Assembly: GCA_910587165.1 (NCBI GenBank)
Contig: CAJUKP010000041.1
Location: 1 to 15,055, forward strand
DNA: 15,055 bases
Direction of reading: 5' to 3'
From: an uncultured Duncaniella sp.
GTDB lineage: Bacteria > Bacteroidota > Bacteroidia > Bacteroidales > Muribaculaceae
The position numbers and the translations under genes are program-made. Positions 5,996-12,102 of this stretch are shown here, one piece after another. Every line of letters starts with the position of its first letter. Position 1 is the stretch's first letter. The notes beneath the pieces are model-generated. The model ran no database searches. It was not told the DNA's origin and saw only the letters and a program-made list of their open reading frames with translations.

Positions 5996-6494
5996 GACAG
6001 CCCCTTTCACCACCACTTCAGGTACATATCTCGCCACCCTCATATCCCTCTGGCTTCCGCGCCATGGATGGAAGGTGGCGGTGCCTCTCATAGCTGTGGC
6101 AGCAGCGGGCATGATCATTCCTGACGAGAGGCTCATTCTCGTAGCCCTCATGCTGCTCTTCATCGTGATTCCTATGGGGATGAGCTTCCTCTATACATAC
6201 TATATGCTCACTCCCGAAGCCCGACGTGCCATTCTGCCGAAGAGGATAACAATTGATCCCGGCAAATCCCTGCACCTGCACTACATCTCCGCCGAAGATA
6301 CGGAGGATAAGGATGAGAATGGCGAGGATGCAAATAAATTTCCCATTCCGGAGGATGAAATCATCTCCTGGAGCGGGATAAAACGGGTCAGATACACGTC
6401 ACGGGGATGCGTCTATATACTTGACACCCCGAGACTGCAGTTCATACTCGTGCCCTACGAAGCCATTCCACGCGGCAGTGTCCTCGCCCCGTGA
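5988..6494 (+). CDS. Two-helix membrane protein with YcxB-like tail, 168 aa
   Basis: The start ATG overlaps the last codons of aguB by 8 bases, so the gene belongs to the operon. After a short polar N-terminus, two hydrophobic helices are visible (about residues 28-45 and 48-72, LILVALMLLFIVIPMGMSF). A cytoplasmic or periplasmic domain of about 90 residues follows. It contains an acidic stretch (about 103-116, EDTEDKDENGED), then ISWSGIKRVRYTSRGCVYIL and a C-terminal QFILVPYEAIPRG. This pattern (a membrane hairpin, W-x-x-I-x-x-V and a final F-x-L-x-P-x-x-A/E) resembles the YcxB-like family, whose function is unknown. A role in polyamine handling is suggested only by its place in the operon. 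It is not a transporter of a known type; two helices are too few. Confidence 0.75.
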   Translation: MTETAPFTTTSGTYLATLISLWLPRHGWKVAVPLIAVAAAGMIIPDERLILVALMLLFIVIPMGMSFLYTYYMLTPEARRAILPKRITIDPGKSLHLHYISAEDTEDKDENGEDANKFPIPEDEIISWSGIKRVRYTSRGCVYILDTPRLQFILVPYEAIPRGSVLAP

Positions 6495-6519
6495 GCGCGG
6501 TATGTGAGGTTAGAGGAAA

Positions 6520-6945
6520 TCACTCCTCGTCATCATCGTCAAGAAAATCAAAATCCCAGCCATCATCGGCCATGGATTCAGTGAACTGCGCGAGCTCGCG
6601 ACCTTCCCGCTTGGTAGGACGTCCGAGACCTTTACGACGGTCGATGAATCCGGAAATCTTCACGATATCAAGCAGATCAAGCTCGCTCTTGGGAGTGATG
6701 TTCTCCATGTAATCGGGCACAAGTTTGGCTCCGAGGCGATTCTGGGCAAGAGCCTTCACGCGGAATGAATACGTCACCGGTGGTTTGCGCACATCTATCA
6801 CGTCGCCCACCTTTATTGTGCGGGATGGCTTGACCGCCACTCCTCCCATCATCACACGCCCTTTCTTGCAGGCTTCTGTGGCCACCGTGCGCGTCTTGAA
6901 CACACGCATGGCCCACAGCCATTTGTCAATGCGGACTTCGTTCAT
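6520..6945 (-). CDS. hslR: S4-domain RNA-binding protein, Hsp15-like
   Basis: Residues 4-60 form an S4 RNA-binding domain: VRIDKWLWAMRVFKTRT, then ACKKGRVMMGGVAVKPS and IKVGDVIDVRK. That is the signature of the Hsp15/HslR family. In E. coli, Hsp15 binds the stalled 50S subunit carrying nascent peptidyl-tRNA and helps recycle it. The C-terminal part keeps the family's basic segment (RRKGLGRPTKREGRE, about 104-118) and then ends in an unusual run of acidic and aromatic residues (DDGWDFDFLDDDDEE). The gene begins 4 bases after the pth stop, so the two are co-transcribed and share a theme of peptidyl-tRNA rescue. It converges with the membrane protein gene ending at 6494, with 25 bases between. 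Confidence 0.88.
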   Translation of the reverse strand: MNEVRIDKWLWAMRVFKTRTVATEACKKGRVMMGGVAVKPSRTIKVGDVIDVRKPPVTYSFRVKALAQNRLGAKLVPDYMENITPKSELDLLDIVKISGFIDRRKGLGRPTKREGRELAQFTESMADDGWDFDFLDDDDEE

Positions 6946-6949
6946 CGCC

Positions 6950-7513
6950 TTATTTATTGTTGAAATTACACATTGCAGTCTGTATGCCGGCGAGGCAGAA
7001 AGTCTTCACGGCATCCACGGCTATATCTATGCGAGCCGGCATCTCCTCCATCTCGGCGGGGGTGAAGTGGCCGAGAACATAGTCGATCTGAGTCCCACGC
7101 GGGAAATCGTTTCCAATACCGAACCTGAGGCGCGGATAGGCCTGAGTTCCTGTCATCTGGGCTATGTTTTTCAGTCCGTTGTGGCCTGCATCACTTCCGG
7201 AGGGCTTGAGACGTATGGCTCCGAACGGGAGCGCACAGTCGTCGACAATGACGAGCAGGGCCGAGACATCTATCCCTTCCTTCTGCATCCAGTAACGCAC
7301 GGCATTGCCCGACAGGTTCATATATGTCGAAGGCTTCAGAATGACAAGCTGCGCATTCTTGACACGCGCACGGGCTATATCGCCATAACGCTCGGTAGAG
7401 AATGTGGCATTGCAGCTTTTTGCAAGGGCATCAGCCACCATGAAGCCGGCATTGTGGCGTGTGCCCTCATATTCGGGACCGATATTGCCGAGTCCCACTA
7501 TAAGATACTTCAT
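6950..7513 (-). CDS. pth: Peptidyl-tRNA hydrolase
   Basis: This enzyme cleaves the ester bond of peptidyl-tRNAs released prematurely from ribosomes, recycling tRNA. The 187-residue protein shows the whole bacterial Pth signature: MKYLIVGLGNIGPEYEGTRHNAGF with Asn 10 and catalytic His 20, KPSTYMNLSG with Asn 66, VIVDDCALPFG with the Asp pair at 91-92, GSDAGHNGLKNI with Asn 112, and RLRFGIGNDFP. Nothing is missing. The start is fixed by homology at MKYLIVGLGN. A 13-base tandem duplication covers the start region (7501-7526). Upstream is rplY with a terminator between, so pth needs read-through or its own promoter, which I could not find. hslR follows 4 bases later. Confidence 0.97.
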   Translation of the reverse strand: MKYLIVGLGNIGPEYEGTRHNAGFMVADALAKSCNATFSTERYGDIARARVKNAQLVILKPSTYMNLSGNAVRYWMQKEGIDVSALLVIVDDCALPFGAIRLKPSGSDAGHNGLKNIAQMTGTQAYPRLRFGIGNDFPRGTQIDYVLGHFTPAEMEEMPARIDIAVDAVKTFCLAGIQTAMCNFNNK

Positions 7514-7525
7514 TAAGATACTTCA
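7501..7525. repeat. 13-base tandem duplication over the pth start codon
   Basis: TAAGATACTTCA occurs at 7501-7512 and again at 7514-7525. On the minus strand this places a second copy of the first pth codons (TGAAGTATCTTA) directly before the real start. The upstream copy is preceded by C instead of A, so it has no ATG and cannot serve as a start. Confidence 0.8.
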
Positions 7526-7540
7526 GTTATAATCCGGGAT

Positions 7541-7589
7541 AAAAAGTCACAGATTTCCTCCTCGCGTTGAAGCGTTGAGAAAATCTGTG
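7541..7589 (-). terminator. Intrinsic terminator after rplY
   Basis: CACAGATTT (7548-7556) pairs exactly with AAATCTGTG (7581-7589), and CTC/GAG inside can extend the stem. On the minus strand the stem is followed by AC and TTTTT (7541-7545). It lies 36 bases beyond the rplY stop and before pth, so it may be a partial terminator that sets the ratio of rplY to pth-hslR. Confidence 0.65.
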
Positions 7590-7625
7590 GCAAAGAGGTT
7601 ATGACCGAAAGAATTGGCCAGAAGA

Positions 7626-8273
7626 TTACTGGGCGTTGGCCTGGGCACCGCGGGCGGCACGGGTAAGGGCAACGGCGCAGACAACGGCATTCTTGGCATT
7701 CATGAGTTCGAGACCCTCGAAGTGGAGGTCGCCGATCTGGAGAGTCTTGCCAAGACCGAGGTGGTCAACATTGATGACAACGCGCTCGGGGATTTCGGTA
7801 TAGATAGCCTTAACCTTGATTTTCTTCATCGAGAGGTTGAGCTTACCACCGGCCTTCACACCTTCGGCGTGGCCTTCGAGCTTGACGGGCACGAGGATGG
7901 TGACAGGCTTCTTATCGTTCACCTCGAGAAGGTCCATGTGGAGGATGGTGTCCTTCACAGGGTGGAACTGGATGTCCTTGAGGACAGCCATACGCTTCTC
8001 GCCGTTGACGGTGAGCTCGATGGCGAAAATGTCGGGAGTATAGACGAGCTTACGCACTGCGTCCTGAGATACCACTAGGTCGGTTGTGATGAGGCCCTTG
8101 TTGTTGCCGATCTCAACGATCTTCTCGCCGGCCTTGAGTGTGCCGGTGTAGGGGAGTTCGATGATTTCGCCACCGTTGAGCACAACGGGAATTTTGTTCT
8201 CCTTACGGAGTTCCTTGGCAGCCTTCTTACCGAGGTCGGTACGGGGCTCTGCAGTCAGCTGAAATGTCTTCAT
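7626..8273 (-). CDS. rplY: 50S ribosomal protein L25, long Ctc/TL5 form
   Basis: L25 binds 5S rRNA in the central protuberance of the large subunit. This 215-residue protein is the long two-domain form (CTC/TL5, about 185-220), not the roughly 95-residue E. coli form. The N-terminal 5S-binding domain covers about residues 1-90, with the typical opening (LTAEPRTDLGKKAAKELRKENKIPVVL) in which the basic stretch contacts RNA. The C-terminal beta domain covers about 95-190: the FHPVKDTILHMDLLEV block, VKLEGHAEGVKAGGKLN, and IPERVVINVDHLGLGKTLQIGDL. The Ala/Gln-rich tail (ARGAQANAQ) is probably disordered. The start codon is preceded by AAGGAA, a fair ribosome site. A consensus -7 box lies about 100 bases upstream, and a terminator follows the gene. 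Confidence 0.95.
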   Translation of the reverse strand: MKTFQLTAEPRTDLGKKAAKELRKENKIPVVLNGGEIIELPYTGTLKAGEKIVEIGNNKGLITTDLVVSQDAVRKLVYTPDIFAIELTVNGEKRMAVLKDIQFHPVKDTILHMDLLEVNDKKPVTILVPVKLEGHAEGVKAGGKLNLSMKKIKVKAIYTEIPERVVINVDHLGLGKTLQIGDLHFEGLELMNAKNAVVCAVALTRAARGAQANAQ

Positions 8274-8276
8274 TTC

Positions 8277-8362
8277 CTTGAATTGGTTTAAATTGTGTTA
8301 CTCAAAATTAAGTTGTTGATTAAAAGCTCCTTAATTTCCCATCACACGGGGATGCTAAAAAG
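8277..8362 (-). promoter_or_regulatory. Structured 5' leader of rplY
   Basis: The roughly 90-base untranslated leader can fold. AAATTAAG (8305-8312) pairs with CTTAATTT (8330-8337), and CATC (8340-8343) faces GATG (8351-8354). Leaders of ribosomal protein genes often carry a binding site for their own product. I see no match to a known leader motif, so any autoregulation is speculative. Confidence 0.25.
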
Positions 8363-8368
8363 CGGTTG

Positions 8369-8376
8369 CAAAGTTA
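8369..8376 (-). promoter_or_regulatory. -7 box of the rplY promoter
   Basis: On the minus strand TAACTTTG (8376 down to 8369) matches TAnnTTTG exactly. A TTGG 19 bases upstream is a weak -33. The site lies between the hairpin after clpC and rplY, so rplY is expressed separately from clpC. The predicted leader is about 90 bases. Confidence 0.55.
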
Positions 8377-8452
8377 ACCATTTTTCAGGGCAAAACCAAT
8401 AGCGGTTATGGTATTTTAACAAAAAAAGAATTCATCCCTGCAACATAGAATT

Positions 8453-8496
8453 CAGAAGGACATCAGTGAAGTCTCCCGTTCACTGATGCCCTTCTG
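8453..8496 (-). terminator. Long hairpin after clpC
   Basis: CAGAAGG-A-CATCAGTGAA (8453-8470) pairs with TTCACTGATG-C-CCTTCTG (8479-8496): 17 pairs with a single A/C mismatch and an 8-base loop. It starts 24 bases beyond the clpC stop. No T-run follows directly; a run of seven T on the minus strand comes 25 bases later (8422-8427 region). It may terminate transcription or protect the 3' end of the clpC mRNA. Confidence 0.55.
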
Positions 8497-8520
8497 TAAA
8501 TTTCAGTCTGTCTATTCCGG

Positions 8521-11178
8521 TTAATCCAAAGCCTTGGCTGTGGAATCTGTGGAATCTGCGGAATTTCCGGGCTCCTTGCCACAATCGGCGGCATGGACAA
8601 TCTCGGTAGTGAGTGAGTCAGCGCCTTCAGCACGGGACACCTTGATCTCATCGCCGGGAGTCACCGTGGCATCAATGATAAGCTCCGCGAGCGCATCCTC
8701 GAGATACTTCTGGATGGCGCGCTTCAACGGACGGGCACCGAATTGCGAATCATACCCCTTGTCAGCCACGAAGTCGCGGGCCTCGGGTGATATCGTGAGC
8801 CGGTAGCCGAGCTCCTCCACCCTGTGGCGGAATCCTGACAACTCAATCTCGATTATCTTGCAGATGGCCTCACGGTCGAGGGGTGAGAACATCACAATGT
8901 CGTCGATACGGTTGAGGAATTCGGGAGCGAAGGCCTTGTTGAGAGCTTTCTGCAGCACACCCTGCGACACCTCCTTGTCGTCGGCTGAACGTGCGTTGAA
9001 ACCGATGCCCCCACCAAACTCCTTGAGCTGGCGCGAGCCGATGTTGGAGGTCATTATGATAATCGTATTCTTGAAGTCGACACGCCGTCCCAACGAATCG
9101 GTCAACCGCCCCTCGTCCATCACCTGGAGCAGAAGATTGAACACATCTGGGTGAGCCTTCTCAATCTCGTCGAGCAGCACTATAGAATATGGATGGCGGC
9201 GCACTTTCTCGGTGAGCTGTCCACCCTCCTCATAACCCACGTATCCCGGAGGGGCGCCGACGAGACGCGATACAGTGAACTTCTCCATATATTCGGACAT
9301 ATCAATGCGTATGAGCGAATCGGAGGAGTCGAACATATATTCGGCGAGCTTCTTTGCGAGATGGGTCTTGCCTACACCCGTGGGGCCGAGGAACAGGAAT
9401 GTGCCGATGGGCTTGTTGGGATCCTTGAGACCGATACGGCTGCGCTGGATGGCCCGGACTATCTTGTCGATAGCCTGATCCTGTCCGATTATCTTGCCCT
9501 TCAAGGCCGGATTCATCTCCTTGAGCCGTCTGCCTTCAGCCTGAGCGATACGCTGGACAGGCACACCGGTCATCATGGCAACAACCTCGGCTACCTTGTC
9601 CTCGTCTACCGTCTCGCGCATCGTGGCGAGCTGCTCCTGCCATGATGCCATGGCTGTGTCGAGCTGCTGCTTGAGAGTCTGCTCGCGGTCACGGTAGGCA
9701 GCCGCTTTCTCGAAGTTCTGGGCCTGGGCGGCACGAAGTTTCTCGGCCGATGCCTCGTTGATCTCTTTTTCAAGAGTCTCGATGGCCTCCGGCACGGCAA
9801 TGTTGGTGACATGGACACGTGATCCGGCCTCATCGAGCGCGTCGATGGCCTTGTCAGGGAAATTACGGTCGCTCACATAACGTTCGGTAAGCGCCACACA
9901 GGCGTCAAGAGCACCGGGGGTGAAAGTGACATTGTGATGCTCCTCATACTTGTCCTTTATGTTTTCAAGTATGACACGTGTCTCCTCGCGGGTGGTAGGT
10001 TCGACCATCACTTTCTGGAAACGGCGTTCGAGCGCGCCATCATTCTCGATATTCTTACGGTATTCGTCGAGAGTGGTGGCGCCCACACACTGTATCTCTC
10101 CGCGGGCGAGGGCCGGCTTGAGCAGATTGGCGGCATCCATTGATCCGGCTGCGTTTCCGGCACCGACAATGGTATGGAGCTCGTCGATGAACAGAATAAT
10201 GTTGCGGTTCTTCGACAACTCGTCGAGGATACCCTTTATACGCTCCTCAAACTGTCCGCGATACTTTGTGCCCGCGACAATGGAGGCCATATCAAGTGAC
10301 ACGACACGCTTGTCGAAGAGTATCCTCGACACCTTTCTCTTGACAATACGGAGCGCGAGCCCCTCGACTATGGCCGATTTGCCCACACCCGGCTCGCCGA
10401 TGAGCACAGGGTTGTTCTTCTTACGCCGGGAGAGAATCTGCGCCAGACGCTCGATCTCCACCTCACGACCGACCACGGGGTCGAGCCTGCCCTCCTCGGC
10501 TGCAAGAGTCATGTCATTGCCATATTTGTCAAGCAACGGGGTGTCATTGCCGCGGCGCTGTCCCTGAGGACGCTCCGAACGCTTGGAATCGCTGTCGCCA
10601 CGTCCGGACTGCGATGATGACGACGAGGGGGGAATAGGCCCCGGGGTGCCGTCGTCCTCATCCTCGTCTTCATCCTCGTCAGCATAACCTCCACCCATCG
10701 AGGGCGCGGAATTGCCGGGACGGTTGTTGAGCAGACGATAAAGCGACTCGTATGTGATGCCTGAACGGCGGAACGGCTCCATGAACTCGGAATTCTGGGC
10801 ATCGGAGTTATGGAATATAGCCAGAAGCAGATGCACATCGTCGACCACATTGCTCTTCAACATTCTTGCCTCCAGCACACTCAGTTTGATGATGCGTCCT
10901 GCGAGATCGCTTACATCCACATCCGACACGGCCACACGTCCGACGAAGTCATCCTCGGCGGCGGCATTCAGCAGAGCCGTGTCGAGCGCATCCCTGAGCT
11001 GGGCTGCGGTGGAGCCATGAGACGTGCGCTCCATGAGACGCGACGGTTCAGACTCACTATCCTTGAGAAGAGACAGGAGAAGATGCTCCGGCATGACATA
11101 CCTGCTGTTGTGGCGGGCAGCCTGAACCGGAGAATCGCTCACTATCTCCTTGAATTTCTGGGAATAAACTGTTTCCAT
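8521..11178 (-). CDS. clpC: ATP-dependent Clp protease ATP-binding subunit ClpC
   Basis: This AAA+ unfoldase forms hexamers that thread proteins into the ClpP protease. Its 885 residues are laid out as follows: Clp N domain (about 1-150); an acidic, Ser/Pro-rich linker (about 165-210); D1 with Walker A GEPGVGKS (261-268) and Walker B FIDE (330-333); a UVR-type middle region (about 465-510, EKLRAAQAQNFEKAAAYRDRE), typical of ClpC rather than ClpB; D2 with Walker A GPTGVGKT (598-605) and Walker B LLDEIE (668-673); the sensor motif GARPLKR (814-820); and an extra 40-residue tail. GGGIGF (722-727) matches the IGF/L/V loop that docks on ClpP, so a ClpP partner is expected elsewhere. The frame stays open 68 codons further upstream, but METVYSQKF is where family members begin and the promoter falls inside the longer reading. 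The protein is about 75 residues longer than B. subtilis ClpC. Confidence 0.95.
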   Translation of the reverse strand: METVYSQKFKEIVSDSPVQAARHNSRYVMPEHLLLSLLKDSESEPSRLMERTSHGSTAAQLRDALDTALLNAAAEDDFVGRVAVSDVDVSDLAGRIIKLSVLEARMLKSNVVDDVHLLLAIFHNSDAQNSEFMEPFRRSGITYESLYRLLNNRPGNSAPSMGGGYADEDEDEDEDDGTPGPIPPSSSSSQSGRGDSDSKRSERPQGQRRGNDTPLLDKYGNDMTLAAEEGRLDPVVGREVEIERLAQILSRRKKNNPVLIGEPGVGKSAIVEGLALRIVKRKVSRILFDKRVVSLDMASIVAGTKYRGQFEERIKGILDELSKNRNIILFIDELHTIVGAGNAAGSMDAANLLKPALARGEIQCVGATTLDEYRKNIENDGALERRFQKVMVEPTTREETRVILENIKDKYEEHHNVTFTPGALDACVALTERYVSDRNFPDKAIDALDEAGSRVHVTNIAVPEAIETLEKEINEASAEKLRAAQAQNFEKAAAYRDREQTLKQQLDTAMASWQEQLATMRETVDEDKVAEVVAMMTGVPVQRIAQAEGRRLKEMNPALKGKIIGQDQAIDKIVRAIQRSRIGLKDPNKPIGTFLFLGPTGVGKTHLAKKLAEYMFDSSDSLIRIDMSEYMEKFTVSRLVGAPPGYVGYEEGGQLTEKVRRHPYSIVLLDEIEKAHPDVFNLLLQVMDEGRLTDSLGRRVDFKNTIIIMTSNIGSRQLKEFGGGIGFNARSADDKEVSQGVLQKALNKAFAPEFLNRIDDIVMFSPLDREAICKIIEIELSGFRHRVEELGYRLTISPEARDFVADKGYDSQFGARPLKRAIQKYLEDALAELIIDATVTPGDEIKVSRAEGADSLTTEIVHAADCGKEPGNSADSTDSTAKALD
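8539..8565. repeat. 9-base tandem repeat at the clpC 3' end
   Basis: TGTGGAATC occurs twice in a row (8539-8556) and a third diverged unit (TGCGGAATT) follows. The repeats encode the Ser-Ala/Thr-Asp pattern near the ClpC C-terminus (NSADSTDSTAK). Units are multiples of three, so slippage would change tail length without breaking the frame. Confidence 0.75.
10658..10680. repeat. 12-base repeat encoding the acidic tract of ClpC
   Basis: TCATCCTCGTCT (10658-10669) is followed by a second copy lacking its last base (10670-10680). On the minus strand it encodes the alternating Asp-Glu run (ADEDEDEDEDD, about residues 166-176) in the linker between the N domain and the first AAA+ ring. Confidence 0.7.
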
Positions 11179-11216
11179 CAATATTGTTTGCCTTTCTTTT
11201 GTGTGTGTTATGTCTA

Positions 11217-11224
11217 CAAAGATA
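11217..11224 (-). promoter_or_regulatory. -7 box of the clpC promoter
   Basis: On the minus strand TATCTTTG (11224 down to 11217) matches TAnnTTTG. No clear -33 TTTG lies at the usual distance, so it may depend on an activator. Transcription would start near 11211, about 33 bases before the chosen ATG at 11178. This supports that start over the longer reading from 11382. Confidence 0.5.
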
Positions 11225-11349
11225 ACAAAAAGTGTGCCAAAGTTGTGCGAACGGAAGGGTTTTATTGTTAAATAAGGGTAATTTGTCAAACTTTCACACA
11301 TTGGGGATGTTGAAAATGAGAAAGACAACACTCCAAAGACATATACATC

Positions 11350-12036
11350 ATGAAACATCTCATACTTCTGCGCCACGGACAAAGCGAATGGAACCTCTCG
11401 AACCGGTTTACCGGCTGGACCGATGTCGAGTTATCCGATAAAGGGCGCACCGAGGCCGCCGAAGCCGGCAAGAAAATACTCGCATCAGGCATATTGCCCG
11501 ACTACTGCTTCACGTCATATCTGAAAAGGGCCATACACACACTCGACATAGCTCTCGACGCCATGAACCGCGACTGGCTTCCGGTGGTAAAGGACTGGCA
11601 TCTCAACGAGCGCCATTATGGAGCGCTGCAAGGCCTCAACAAGGCGGAGACAGCCAAAAAGTATGGTGATGAGCAAGTACACATTTGGCGACGGAGCTAT
11701 GATGTGACACCTCCGGCACTTACCGCCGATGACGACCGGTATCCCGGACATGATCCGCGATATGCGTTGCTCACACCGGAAGAGCTCCCGCTCACCGAAT
11801 CACTGGCCATGACCATCGACCGTGTGCGTCCGTGCTGGGAGGAGCTTATCGTCCCTGCCCTGCATCTCTATGGGAATGTCATGATAGCCGCCCACGGCAA
11901 TTCGCTGCGCGCCCTGGTGATGATGCTGAACCATCTTAGCCCGGAACAGATTGTAGGCGAAGAGATCCCCACCGGAACACCGAGAGTGTTCACACTCGAT
12001 TCATCCCTGCATCCCACAGACGACCGGTATCTGTAG
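11350..12036 (+). CDS. gpmA: 2,3-bisphosphoglycerate-dependent phosphoglycerate mutase
   Basis: This cytosolic glycolytic enzyme interconverts 3- and 2-phosphoglycerate through a phosphohistidine. The 228-residue protein has the family core: LLRHGQSEWN with phospho-accepting His 9, NRFTGWTDVELSDKG, SYLKRAIHTL with Arg 60, NERHYGALQGLNK with Glu 87, WRRSYD (113-118) and AAHGNSLRAL with the second catalytic His 182. It is about 20 residues shorter than the usual 247-250. The protein stops at DDRYL, where others go on with a flexible lysine-rich tail that closes over the active site. No frameshift was seen, so this looks like natural loss. The gene is divergent from clpC across a 171-base gap in which I find no consensus rightward promoter. 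dnaG follows after 66 bases but has its own promoter. Confidence 0.93.
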   Translation: MKHLILLRHGQSEWNLSNRFTGWTDVELSDKGRTEAAEAGKKILASGILPDYCFTSYLKRAIHTLDIALDAMNRDWLPVVKDWHLNERHYGALQGLNKAETAKKYGDEQVHIWRRSYDVTPPALTADDDRYPGHDPRYALLTPEELPLTESLAMTIDRVRPCWEELIVPALHLYGNVMIAAHGNSLRALVMMLNHLSPEQIVGEEIPTGTPRVFTLDSSLHPTDDRYL

Positions 12037-12055
12037 ACACACAATCCATATCATA

Positions 12056-12085
12056 CCGGCGAAGGCCGGAAATAGCGATTTTTTT
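12056..12085 (+). terminator. Weak terminator-like hairpin between gpmA and dnaG
   Basis: CCGGC (12056-12060) pairs with GCCGG (12065-12069) around GAAG. A run of seven T (12079-12085) follows, but only after a nine-base gap, longer than in typical terminators. It overlaps the upstream half of the dnaG promoter. Confidence 0.3.
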
Positions 12086-12087
12086 CG

Positions 12088-12095
12088 TACCTTTG
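12088..12095 (+). promoter_or_regulatory. -7 box of the dnaG promoter, next to the start codon
   Basis: TACCTTTG (12088-12095) matches TAnnTTTG and lies only seven bases before the dnaG ATG (12103). Transcription would begin almost at the start codon. No TTTG is present 19-21 bases upstream. Confidence 0.55.
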
Positions 12096-12102
12096 CAGCG
12101 GT

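Noticed and set aside
5294..6163. 289-residue ORF on the minus strand
   Set aside because: It lies antisense to aguB and the next gene, whose protein families are certain. The translation has no family-like motifs and arises from GC-rich codon bias.
6725..7516. 263-residue ORF on the plus strand
   Set aside because: It is fully antisense to pth and hslR, both well supported. No start context or protein family could be recognised.
7614..8078. 154-residue ORF on the plus strand
   Set aside because: It is antisense to rplY. Its Gly/Leu/Val-rich, low-complexity reading mirrors the L25 codons.
11179..11382. 68-residue N-terminal extension of ClpC
   Set aside because: It is not part of the Clp N domain, overlaps the gpmA start on the other strand and contains the clpC promoter box.
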